Positions 42,211 through 53,251 of a stretch of DNA of 64,000 nucleotides are shown here, one piece after another (position 1 is the stretch's first letter; every line of letters starts with the position of its first letter). A model generated the notes under the pieces. That model saw only the letters and a list, made by a program, of their open reading frames with translations, was not told the origin of the DNA and did not search any database. Position numbers and translations under genes: made by a program. Source of the stretch: Pholiota molesta (Eukaryota > Basidiomycota > Agaricomycetes > Agaricales > Strophariaceae). The stretch spans positions 1-64,000 of the forward strand of contig JACGCK010000039.1 of the NCBI GenBank assembly GCA_014925825.1, given 5' to 3'.

Positions 42211-42850
42211 ATTGATCCTGGCCCATGGAGGCCTGCAGTTGTACGTGCACGGCGGCGAGAACCTGATATAAACTGGCTTTAGCATGCAATGTTTACTGGT
42301 AGGTGGACGGGCGGGACGTTGAGCGCTGGAATCGAGAGGCGAATGGCGAAGATGTGAGCGCCGCCGAGCGGGCGACATTGCAAGCGCGCGGGCGATGATC
42401 GATGATCGATGATCATGGCGTCCATGGCCACAAGTAGCATTCTAGGATCATTTGATCGCTGGCATTGGCAATGGGATTGAAATATTGAAGTTTGGTTAGA
42501 ACTTACTTAGTACTTAGCGCCCATCATGATTGTGACACCCTGGTGGATTTTGGCGCGGAACGTATGTCGTTTGCGGTTTTTTTGGTGCCCGTTGATGATG
42601 ATCCTTAGCGTCGTTCGACCTGCTGACGATCTCGCCGCTGACGCTGACGCTGCCGTTCGCGCTGGCGACGTACCTTTTTGTGACGTACGCGCTCGGCGCG
42701 CCCCACGAGGCGCTCGGGGTGGCGCTGCTCGCGGGCGCTGCTCGCGGGCGCGACGACGCGCCTTGATGCTTACCCATTCAACCTTCAAATGTTCCTCACC
42801 GTAACGTCCAATCGCTCATGGCATGGGGCGCTAGAGCAGCAGATCAGGGC

Positions 42851-42894
42851 ATCGTGGATGGCGCGACTCAGGTGACGAAATCATCGCCACCTGC
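42851..42894 (-). repeat. Dispersed short repeat, copy 3
   Basis: Reverse-complement relative of 39005-39052; the closest match of the three over GCAGGTGGCGAT.ATTTCGTC. Confidence 0.45.
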
Positions 42895-42984
42895 GATCCC
42901 TGTCCAAAGAAGCCCCAAAGGCGGCTCAAATTCCACAATCACGGTAAACAGATACTATATGCACCGTAAGAAGACTAATAACTT

Positions 42985-43722
42985 GTAAGGCTGAGCACGA
43001 GTGCACTCGCGAGTTACTCGCACTCGCAGCCGCGAGTATTTTGGATGACTAAATTGATACTCGCACTCGCACGAGTATTTGCCTGCGAGTACTTGTACTT
43101 GCGAGTCAAGTACTTGCATGCTCACAAGTACTTGCGAGTATTAGGGTTTTAGGGTTAGGGTTCTGCCATACACGAGTATTTACAAGTATTTGTAAGTATA
43201 CTTACAAGTACTCATGATTACTTACATTTTTCTGTGTTCAGAGAGACTGGGAATGTCAGTAAAATAAGAAACCATTGATTTAATTATAACTTAATCAGAA
43301 CTTGCTCAATTAATAAGATAAAAAATGTGTTTTGTAGATATGTATGTCATCTAATTATGAGCAAATTTGCGAAAGGTACGAATGCATAACGGTTGAAATA
43401 TGGGCAAAAGCGTTTTTAAGCACTCAATACAATGAGCTGATACTAAACTATAAATATCTCCATCATTTCCCATGCTAAAAATATGATTTTGTTATTGTTC
43501 AAAAGGGTTTTTAGTGCCCTACAATGCTAAAAATATTTTTATTAAATATTTATGGGGACACAAGTACTTGTGGCAAGTACTTGTGTCTCCCAATGCCAGA
43601 CTCGCACTCGCAAATACTCGCAGGCCCAAGTAACTCGCACTCGCGAGTATATTACTCACAAGTATTCTCACGAGTTTACTTGCGAGTACTCATCTGGGAC
43701 TCGCACTCGCGCTCAGCCTTAC
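42985..43722. mobile_element. 738-bp non-autonomous element made of ACTCGC/GCGAGT palindromic repeats
   Basis: The ends are inverted repeats: GTAAGGCTGAGCACGAGTGC on the left and, read inverted, GTAAGGCTGAGCGCGAGTGC on the right. TAATAA occurs just outside both ends (42976-42981 and 43723-43728) and may be the target duplication, with three extra bases on the left. Inside each end are about 150-180 bp packed with ACTCGC, GCGAGT and AAGTACTTG words that pair with each other and with the other end. The middle (about 43220-43540) is AT-rich and non-coding. It also contains TTAGGG-like units. There is no open frame, so it would have to be moved by an enzyme encoded elsewhere. Confidence 0.55.
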
Positions 43723-44114
43723 TAATAAGTAACCAGCCATCTGTCTTTTCATCCTTGCTACTTCCCTGTTACAGCTCGCCATGCAGTGCACAAGTTGTAC
43801 CTGGACATAAACTTGCATGAATAATGTTCCCGCAGATTCAAAGGCATACTGTGTGGATGGGTTCAGCCTGGTTCAGCTCCTTAAGCTTGTCAGCACCCAT
43901 GTAACAGCTCTCGAGATCTCAATTTGGCATAAGTATTATGATCATACTTTTACTTGGCCCCTTTTGACCTTAAATTGGTAAGTAATTAGAATGTATTTAA
44001 GATTTATGAACAACAAGTGAGAGCAGGAAAACATTGTGATCAGACATAGCATGGACAACGACAAAATGACAAATGGAAATAGAGCAAACACAAAAGGAAG
44101 AAACACCAAGTACT

Positions 44115-45263
44115 TTACTGCTTTCGTGACCGTCTCTTATGTCGTGGGTGATCATTGGTGATATACTTGCATGTAAATGAACGGCGTGCACATTGGCTGA
44201 TACACCCCATACACAATTAGCATTAATGATGTGAAGGAAAGTTATAACTACGTACTTGCAAGTAGGATCAATGCTTCCTTCAGCCGGACGCCCGCATGCA
44301 ATTTTGCGTTCACGACAGAATGTGCATGCTAAGCTGGGTTTCTTAGGTTCTTTTGAGTTGCAAATTATGCCGACTGTTGTATCCGCAGGAGGCGAAGGCT
44401 TCTGCGCCATCGACTCATCCACAAATGTCAAGTTCATGGGTTTCCACAAATCAGGACTTGGCGGCATTTCGACGTAAATGTTAACTCCTTGATCCGTCAT
44501 CGTCGCGGACACCTTGACGCTCTTGGTCCGATCGGTGCATAAAGAGCTGGGCAGGAGCTGTCGCGTGTTTTTCCGACTAGAGCTGGAATTGGGTAGGGAC
44601 GCTGCAGGACTTGGTGTGACTGCAACAGCAGGCTGTGGTGTCGAAGTGGAGATTGTTGGGCGCCTTTGGCGCGTATGCGCGGCTGAGGCTGCCGTCTGGT
44701 CTTCGCACTCAAGTCTCTCCATGAACTCGAGGTTCACAGAAAGTTCAGAGTAGCTTGATTGTTGCGATAGTGGCACGGGTTGATGCTATAGTAAGGGATG
44801 AGATGTAAAAATATTATTTCCTATGGATCAGGCAAGAAGACTCAAAGAGAGACTCACTGGAGCATGATGCGTGAAATGTGTAGTATGCAAAGCGTATGGA
44901 GTAGTGATCGGCTCTGGTAAAGAGGCCTGAATGGTGAAGTTCGGCTATAGAGAAAAACAGTTAAACAAACATATGACAGCATGATACATATTGAATAATT
45001 AGAGTTAGCAACTTACCATATGATTGGCATATCCATGCTGGTGCTTGTGCTGCGTATCCTCTGTTTCCCAGTCGCTATTGTAGTACCCGTCGCAGATGCG
45101 ATACTGAGGCTAACTCAAACTATAAATAAGGTGGTTATGGTATGTTATTAGAGATAAGAACCTGTTCCGCAAATTCATTGGTCGTGCAAGCGCCTGTCAA
45201 TTCACAGCGCTCGATCAAATTGGGGCTGGTGGCCCTTTGCCAGTGACTTGGAATGTTGAACAT
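44115..45263 (-). CDS. Zn2Cys6 regulator with the zinc cluster at the C-terminus
   Basis: Exons read leftward: about 45263-45162 (MFNIPSHWQRATSP..), 45112-45018 (PQYRICDGYYNSDW..), 44947-44860 (NFTIQASLPEPITT..), 44790 to about 44258 (QPVPLSQQSSYSELS.. to DPTC), and a last exon from about 44197 to 44115. The final splice (GTACGT..ATCAG) gives CTFCRERKIACGRPAEGSID, then PTCNQCARRSFTCKYI. This completes the six cysteines, with CX2CX6C twice and 11 residues between. It ends HPRHKRRSRKQ. Such proteins bind CG-rich sites as transcription factors. Here the zinc cluster is the last domain with a basic tail, a layout I recall from some basidiomycete regulators. The targets are unknown. The start codon is uncertain; an upstream in-frame exon may exist. 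Confidence 0.7.
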
Positions 45264-46316
45264 ATTGGGTGAGATTGGTGAAGGCTGCGTCACGGAGCGA
45301 AGGCAGCTGTGTCTGCGAAGCCTTCAGTCAGTTCAGTAAAATGGATATTAGCCGAGTATTCACCTTACCTTTAGATCAAGTCCTAAGACTAAGACAGATA
45401 AATGCGAGGTTAGTATGGCGAGAATAAATGCTGGGCGTAGTGGGGGATGACGTCCGCCAAAAATTTTGCGGGGAATATGATCAATGTGGCTGCTGTAAGT
45501 AAGTATATGAAATTCTGGCTATAAATGTTTGATCGTGTCAATTTACTCTCCGACTTCCTCCTTTATAGCACCTGACGGGTCCGAATTGCTTTCGACGTAT
45601 AGATAATAATAGACTCAATATAGACTTGTTAATACACTTTAATACGCCACTGCAACTGTGTAAATCAAGAGAAAGGGCCAACCTGGCGGGAATTTCCAAG
45701 TAAAGGCCAGTCGTGCACATGTACACTCCAGATAAAAATGACTTTCAAAATCAATTCAGAATCTCCAAAAATCTCCAAAAAAAAAATCTCCAAAAAATCT
45801 CTGCAAAGGTTCAAACGCCTCCGCGCAATATCACGGATAGGGTTTCCCGAAATATGGCACATACCACAGTTATATCCAATTATAACATCATTTTTATCAT
45901 AGCTTATATCTATCGCAGAGATTGATTGCTTCATAAAGGAAGAAACCTATCGATCATGTCGTGCTCCTGATAATTGTCCCGACGAAAATTACGATGCCAC
46001 CGAGGTCCGAGCGCCATAGTTAAGAGCAACAGTATCTATAATCTGACATCAATATGAGCCAGATGTGAGCTATTTCCCGATTCAAGTATTACTATTCCTG
46101 GTATGCAGGGTTGTACTAAATTGTCCGAGGTCTGTTGAACTAGCCATGATTTGCCAGCGTCTTCGAAGTTGAACGTTGAACCGCTACCACATTCCATTCT
46201 ACACTTGTTCTAGTACATACACCCCTCTTCCTTGTTGTTGCCTTGTTGCGGCGGCGGAGAGCCGTCATTGAGCCGTCACCACTCTATAGCTAAAGGCTCA
46301 GATTTGGGAAGAGAAT
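45264..46316. other. Spacer without recognised gene
   Basis: Promoter side of the leftward Zn2Cys6 gene and of the rightward membrane-protein gene. A run of repeated AATCTCCAAAAA units lies near 45758-45800. Nothing else was identified. Confidence 0.45.
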
Positions 46317-48208
46317 GGCCAGTGAATCTAATCCGACAGCATTTTCTAGAGATTTAGCTCTATCGTACCTCGCACGTAAGTTGGCTTTAAATTCAGCGGG
46401 CTTCCCCCAGGCTTCCCCTGCCCAATGACTCATAGTTTAACATTACCTCTATATATGTCTTTACCAGTCGCGGGAGCTACCTGCAGCCTATATGATCATT
46501 GTGAGTCTTTTATTGGCTTCAGTTGCGGAACTACCCTAAGTATATATTGAATTGATAAACGATGTATGATAATGACAGTAACTACGCTTGATGTTGAGGT
46601 CCGTAATATCCTACCTCTACTAATAGTATTGCTATGCGGTGCTCAATAACGCTCATGGTTTTTTTTACTTTATAGATCGAACTTATTTGGGAAAGTGCAA
46701 TCTCTTTTGATTGATACTTATCCAATGGCTGATTCGGATTTTAGAACAGGCCCAAATGGCAAATTCCGCAGGCTCTTTTTTTTGTAGTAAGCATTGCGTG
46801 AATGTGTAGATCATTTCTCACTCACTCCTTGAATGATTAGAATCGATATGTTGGCCTAGGCTCGCAAATGTACGTGTTCACCTGTATTGTGATTTCCCCA
46901 GGTCCAAGATCTACAGCAGAGATTCACCCCCACAGCTACACGGCAACGTGTGGGTCTTCATTTTTTATGTCTGGAGTCATCCAATTGAAGGACGCCCTTT
47001 AGTCTTTGTAAAGGACTTCTTGGGACATTCTACACTGAATGAGGTAAGAATTGCAATTTGCTGCGACACCAAGGCCTTTTCTAATGTTATGCCCTGGAAA
47101 TTATGTTGATCAATATGACAGAGATATACGTAAGTGAATTAACATTCAGAAGAAATTTTGTGCTGATTTTCCGGCCACTCCCTTTACTTAGTTGTACGTT
47201 GACTCTACAACAAATTCTATCAAAATTCTATGCCTGCTTATAAGAAATCCTACATTGATCAAGGTGATGGTTTTAATGTTATTAATGGGATTTTGACAGC
47301 AGTCACTTTCTTTACGATGCATGGTACGCATTGAGCTTAAGTCGTTTCTTGTGCTCTGAATTCTACTGTTACACAGGAATTATGGCATATCGCATTTCAA
47401 GCATGTATACGCATGATCGGAAAATCATGCGAATACTTGTTACTGCCTACCTCATTGAATTTATAGCGGTTATAACTCTTCTAACGGTGGCAATGGTTTA
47501 TGGTTCGAACCTCACTGAAGGTATGCCTATCATATCTTTGATTATATTAGTATCTATGAACAAATAAATACCCTACCAGATATGCTGCTTCAGAACTCTC
47601 TTGATTTCTGTGGAAGAGAGAAGTACCCACCATGGGTATTCATCATTTGGATTCCTGTGTTGCTATTTGAATTCCTCATCTGCACTCTCGCTTTGTCACT
47701 GGGAATCAAATATTATCGGGCGCTTGGAAGTGAAATGTTCTCAAATTATCGGAACTCTAATCGGGAAACATCTTTGCTGTATATACTCCTCCGGGATAGT
47801 ATAATTTTCCCTTTAATGTGAGTCCTATCTTCTCCTCATCACGATTTGTTATGTAGCTGCTGAGCCCAAGGCCTTGGCTGACACCAAATTTGAAAATAGT
47901 TTCTCCTTTTCGTGCATCATGAATTTGGTTGCTTTCCATCTAGCCATGATTCAGACCAGCCTCAGCGTATGTTTCTTATTCTTTACAACATATTGGCTTT
48001 TGCTGACATTTCTCAGCATGCTACAGAACACACAATTTTTCTGTTCCCCGTTGCGTTGTCTGTTATCTTCGGATCTCGACTTATTCTAAATCTGCGAGAG
48101 TCATATTATGAATCATACAATCAAGACTTCAGTTTTCATATAGAAGACATGGAGTTGAGCATAATCTATAGGCCTTTCACTTCTCCAGCTCAGGATGTTA
48201 ACCGCTAA
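46317..48208 (+). CDS. DUF6533-like multi-span membrane protein, possibly frameshifted
   Basis: The start is ATG 46317. Exons read SRDLALSYLA, AGATCSLYDH, LTTLDVE, then IELIWE and SPNGKFRRLF, which fits the N-terminal DUF6533 pattern (short helix, YD-H, TLDxEIELIW). Later exons encode hydrophobic helices (RILVTAYLIEFIAVITLLTV, WVFIIWIPVLLFEFLICTLA) and the end IFLFPVALSVIFGSRLILNL..YRPFTSPAQDVNR, with a stop at 48206-48208. The function is unknown; such proteins are common and variable in agaricomycetes. One join is broken: the exon ending in eight T at 46776-46783 is one base short of the phase needed for the next exon (NRYVGLGSQ). Either a T was lost from the run or the sequence is wrong there. 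Exons between 46900 and 47330 are poorly resolved. Confidence 0.5.
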
Positions 48209-48660
48209 CTTTGCATTGTCTTCTTTGAACCATACTTTGTTACTTGTTATTGCTATCGATATATTCAGTCATTGCTTTCAAATATATGTGCATCTCTTAG
48301 GCGTTGTCAGGGCTCAACACTCAGTTTTCCAGATGTTTGCTTAGTGGACGGAAGCTAGCCTTCTCAAGAGTCAAGACTTGACAGCGACCGAGCTTTCCAT
48401 GCATTAACGCGATCAGCGATGAAAAGGGTGTCGAAGATGCCGCGATAAATTTGGCGTGGTCCAAATATGTACCCAAAATGACGCCCTTTCGAAAATTCAA
48501 CGCGTCAAATTCAAAATTCAGTCTAAACATGTTGATGGGCGGCATCTGGCAGCCTGATACTTATATTCATTCAATATTCGACAATTATCACCTGGCTGTT
48601 AAGCTAGGTCCCACCCGGTCGAAATTCAACTTTGCAAACATATCCAAACATCTCAAGCAC

Positions 48661-48812
48661 TTGCCTTTTTCGGTCAACGCGTTGAGCTCTCATGTAGGGA
48701 TTCTTGGACAATTCCCGCCCAAAAACAAATAGATACAAATCAGAGTCTCGCCCCCAATCAGAATCAACCATGACTAATACATTTGCCCTTCTCGGTTAAC
48801 GCGTTGAGCTCG
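48661..48812 (+). repeat. Direct duplication of about 30 bp (48661-48690 and 48783-48812)
   Basis: TTGCCTTTTTCGGTCAACGC and the following GTTGAGCTC are repeated about 122 bp on with a few changes. Each copy encodes the same short frame PFSVNALSS, but no gene context was found. Confidence 0.5.
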
Positions 48813-48899
48813 TACTTAGGCTGGGACAGGGCTGGGACCTCGCGCAGGGCGGCTCGAGCTCACGAATGTCGTAAGTTCCTTCTCAATCCTCTGAATCTA

Positions 48900-50200
48900 C
48901 GCTTACCTCGGCTGTCCCAGCGTCTCGCCGCCAACTCGAACGGTGTTCGTGTCCTCCAATCCCGTCGGCCGCCTACCACGACTCGCAGCGACATTGCAGC
49001 TGAAGACGACAACGACGGAGGCCCGCCGCTGCTACCCCGCCGTTCTTCCCGCCCTCGACGACGACGGCGATTCAATCGGATGGAAGGGCATGGGACGAGG
49101 ACGTCAGCCAAATATCGCGAGGTATGGGCAGAGTGACACGGCACCGGGCTCGACAGGACACGAGGGCGCACATACGGTATGTCCAAGCTCATTGCCACGG
49201 CGTGCAGCACAAACTGATGACGCGTTTGCACCGCAGGGCGAGGATACATTTTCCGCCGCAGAACCGTGGTCTCACCATCCACGACGACGCCGAGTCGACG
49301 CCCTGCGAAGTGCAGTGCTCGACGACGACGCGTTGAACACCAGGCCCATCGTTCGGCGCCGTGGGAGGCTACTTAAATGAACGGCGCTCGCAGCCGCCAA
49401 ACCCATCGGCCGTGTGCGACGATTCGCAACAAGTCGAAGTCGATGTCGACAGAGCCCCGCCGCACCACACCCGCCGTTCGCACTCGCCCTCGACAACACT
49501 TTGCGATCTCGACGGCGATTCCAAGACCTAGCGACGGAGCAGGCCACCCGCACGTTGGATGGAATGTGTAGGGTTGTACGATGCGGAAGACAGCGGGCTC
49601 GCAAGGACGCGAGACCGCCTATATGGTACGTCTGAACTCAAGGTGACGGTGTGCAGGCATCGCTGACGACGGGGTAGTTAGCTCAGAACTTAGCTCATGC
49701 ACGATAGGGCACGAACGCGCCGCTTACCACCCGCGCACGCTTGCGCCCACCGATTCCCTATCTTCTCGACGCCTGCCGACCCCTGACGCGCACCCGCCGA
49801 CTCTCGTGCTAAACCCTAAGCCCCTCCCTATACGAGTCGTTCGTCCTGGATGGCGGCGTGCACTGCGGGAAGGGGAGCAGAGATCTCGTCAGTGGGGGCG
49901 GCGGCACGGACTTCTGGGGACATACCAGACAGGCTCGCGCACGAGCCGCACGCGCATCGCCTCAAGAATGGCTGGGCACGACGGATGGCGCTGTTGCTGC
50001 GAAGGACGATGGCAATCGGGTGCGGGTGGGGGCTGCGAAAGCGATCGAAGGCTGGAGGCACGGATGAGCGAGGTGGCAGGCGAGAGGACGGACGATGCCA
50101 TCGCCTCGCAAGTAACTCGACGGCGAGCGGCGCGTTCTGGCTGGCGCGGTCGCTGCCCAGCAGACGAGGTTCTGTAGCATCGACCAATGAATAAATAACA
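48900..50200. repeat. GC-rich region with diverged tandem copies
   Basis: The block at about 48940-49200 (CCCGTCGGCC.., CCCTCGACGACGACGGCGAT, ..GGACACGAG..GGTATGTCC) is echoed at about 49400-49640 (CCCATCGGCC.., CCCTCGACAACAC..GGCGATTC, ..GGACGCGAG..GGTACGTCT). The order of landmarks is the same, so these are two old copies of a roughly 300-bp unit. Long frames on both strands are probably a by-product of GC-rich sequence. Confidence 0.4.
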
Positions 50201-53200
50201 ACCTCGCTTCTTATAATTTTTGATATGTATATAAGTAATATTGATTGAATAGTGACAAAGTTCTACAGTGTATACACAATCCTAACGTGAACAAGAACAA
50301 AAATCACCCAGCCAGGTCTGAGGCGACGCAGTCGACCCTTTATCCCTATGTTCTGTAAATCTGGCGGATACCGCCTATAGTTGCCCTATAGCATCCTATA
50401 GAAATCCTTAAAGACCCCAATTTCGCAATGACTATCGTGGGACTAATCCAACCTAGAGCTGATGTTGAAAGACGCGCCCGCCTTGCACCCGCCTCTCTGA
50501 TATCTATCCTATCTCACAAGCATCTCCTCCGTTTTCAACTAACTGTCGCCCTCCCGCACACCTCGCGTGTGGCAGCTAAAGCGGCTCTGATCGCTGCAGC
50601 GGAAATTCCGGAAGCTTAGGGCATGGACATCGCATGGTTTGCTCCCTTGCCCGAAAGTGCGCCGTCCGGGTCAACTCGAGGAGCCTGCAGACTGAAGACT
50701 AGCCTCCAGACATCAAACCCATCGCTGGTATGCGGGGCGACGGATGACGCTCGCAGCGGCTGCGTTGCCCCCTACTCTAGGGATGCAGGAGCAGGCAGGT
50801 AATCCTTCAACACGGCACGAACAACTGTTGTCATCGCGCAACCTTTGCCTAGACAAAGTCAGCTCTCTGCTGATTTTAATACGTTGCATAGCCTTCTCTG
50901 CATCAACCTTGGTTTGCGCTCGCTCATGCGCCTACCGGCCTTTCTCCGCCCGAATGGCCCAACTCGAACGTCCGCATTTGCCGCTGCGCCCCCGCATTCA
51001 CTTGGCGACTGAACTTGTCTGCATCAGCCACCTGCCTTTCCATCGTCATGCTCACACATTTCCGCTTGTGCCATCCGCCGTCTTTCCTTTTCCGAAAAAA
51101 CGGGCTCTGCGCTCTTCCATGCTGCCATCCGCCTTCCTTCTTCTCGACATCCAACCCAACGCGTCTTACTTGTCTGACCGCTCTGCCAACTCCATTTTCG
51201 CCGCCCGCTCTAAACCTGCTAGCGCCCGCATCCGTCGCGTCTCACATCGAGTTAAGCGCAAACGCATGCATGTGATCAACAGAGGCCAGACAACTCCATG
51301 AAAACGACGGAGGAGACGACGAACTGGAACGAGCGAAGGACGTGGGCGACAAGTCGGAGGATAGGCGAGACAGGGGATAGGAGATGAGACGACGGTAGCC
51401 CCACTGCCTCAAGTAGTCTCATTTGCCATACGCCGCATTCCATTCTCTCTGCGTTCGCCTCAGCCCAGCTGTCTCGCAGCATCTGTCTCCCGTTCGCTGC
51501 TCTAGCCCTCCTCCATATGCGTTGACAGCAGTCGCAGTCGCCGCTCTGATACTCGCTTCCGCGGGAATTTTAGCAGCTGCGAGAACCTGCTTTACGACGG
51601 GATGGCAGGCCATATGCGGTACATGCAGTGTTGCTGCTGACGAGCCGGAGAGCACATTGGCACTGCTCGAGACTGGGCAATGACAGACAGATGCCTGAAG
51701 ACGAGAAATTTGTGAAGTTACTAATTCTCTCTTACTTGCGGCGTCAGCGCTATGCCGACCCATGGCCCCCCTCTTCCACATCCGCCTCGACGACGAGTGG
51801 TATTCGCACCCGCTTATACATCGCACCAGATCTCCGCCCGACTCGAACCTTCAAACTGGTCTGCAATCTCCGCTTTCTCCTCAAGAGGGCTCTTTCAAGC
51901 CCGACGTACTGCAACTCGTACGCGCCATGTCGACGCAGCGCTGACGTGCTCCGTCTCCCGGCGCCTTTATTTGACAAGCCATCGAAGGTCGTTAATATTA
52001 TTCACAACATAATGTTGTGTCTGTCTTTTGTGGGCTTCCTGGCCTTCTTGCGTCCTTTTTATATATGAATGTGTTTGGATATAACTGGGATCCTCGGTGG
52101 CAGCGCATCTGATTGCTGAGCGGTTGTTTGAGTGATTTTTGCAACTTGCTTGTAAGTTCTTCATACCTTTTTCTTTTTCTTCTACTTCATTATACTTATT
52201 TTACTTGATGAAGATTCTAGCCATAGCGCCGACAGCCGCGCCTACTTACCCGAAATATAATCGCAATAAGTAATGTACTGAGACCTCATCTCACCCTTGA
52301 AGTCCTTCTCATCCATTATGATACTATATTTCAGACGGTCTTACGTAGTCGTTGGTCTTGAGCAAAGCACTAATTTTGATATTGCAGTGCTTCATCGGGT
52401 CCAAGCTATTCATCCAAAGCATACAAGTTTGCCCCGATTCTGCCAGTTCTCGTGTTGGGAAGGCTCATCGTCAGGCTGTTCCTGGGCATTCTAACTTCGC
52501 ATCAACCTCGCGTGGCGGACAGGCGTGAAGAGCATGAAACATGTGATGGGCATGGTATCAGCTGGTAATCTCTGGTAATGCCGCATCACTCCTGCCTAGA
52601 AGTCACTCATGATCATGATAATTCCACCAGCCACTGGTCATGATCAATGACATCCGAACTCCTTTGGATGCGAAATAATGGGTGCGTAATGATTTATTTT
52701 TCCTTGATGAGTTCACTGGAGTCAATTTCAGCTCCTTCCTTCTCCCGCTACTTGCATTACATTCACTGTGATCTGGACCTAGACTATGTCTTCTTTTGTT
52801 CGAGGACACGCCGCCACTATCTAACCACGCTTGGACCCTTAGTTATCAGTCTCCAGTTATTGTTGGCCATGTAACGAATTTTGCCGACAAATTTAATTAT
52901 CTGCCCAACTTATGCTTTCGCATTGCGCCAATGGACTCCGGCCCTGTCTTTTCTAAGTGCGTCCGAAGTACGCCGCTGGTTTTCAATTTTAATTTGCACG
53001 CATTCCTTTTCCCCACTTGGCTCTCCTCCTGATTGCCCCCTGATCAATGCTTAGGGCGCTCATTTGTTTGCCTCAGGCGTCCAACGCAAACACTAGAACC
53101 CCTTTGTCCCCTTGGCCGCCGCTTATCTGGCGACAAAGGGAAAACAAGGGCGGCACTGTCGAACGTACGATTACTTGTCTCCAACTTACCGACATTTCGA

Positions 53201-53251
53201 GGAATTCCGGTGCCATCAACCAACCCGTTACGTCGGGAGCTACACTCCCAG
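50201..53251. other. Gene-poor interval upstream of the coiled-coil gene
   Basis: Several open frames of 60-185 codons exist (for example 50744-51301), but none has domain features and base use does not favour one frame. This stretch may contain the left end of the Plavaka-type unit. I looked for a CACTA-type terminus and did not find a convincing one. Confidence 0.35.

Noticed and set aside
43141..43163. Chromosome end
   Set aside because: Only about three TTAGGG-like units, with unique and repeated DNA on both sides.
42985..43722. CRISPR-like or centromeric array
   Set aside because: Repeats are irregular, palindromic and without unique spacers, in a eukaryote; inverted ends favour a mobile element.
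50744..51301. 185-codon frame
   Set aside because: Proline/serine/arginine-rich with no domain, no intron signals and no family resemblance; likely chance in GC-rich DNA.
52603..53032. Start of the coiled-coil gene further upstream
   Set aside because: Short plus-strand frames here do not connect in phase to 53252 through clear splice sites, and their sequence lacks the character of the family.
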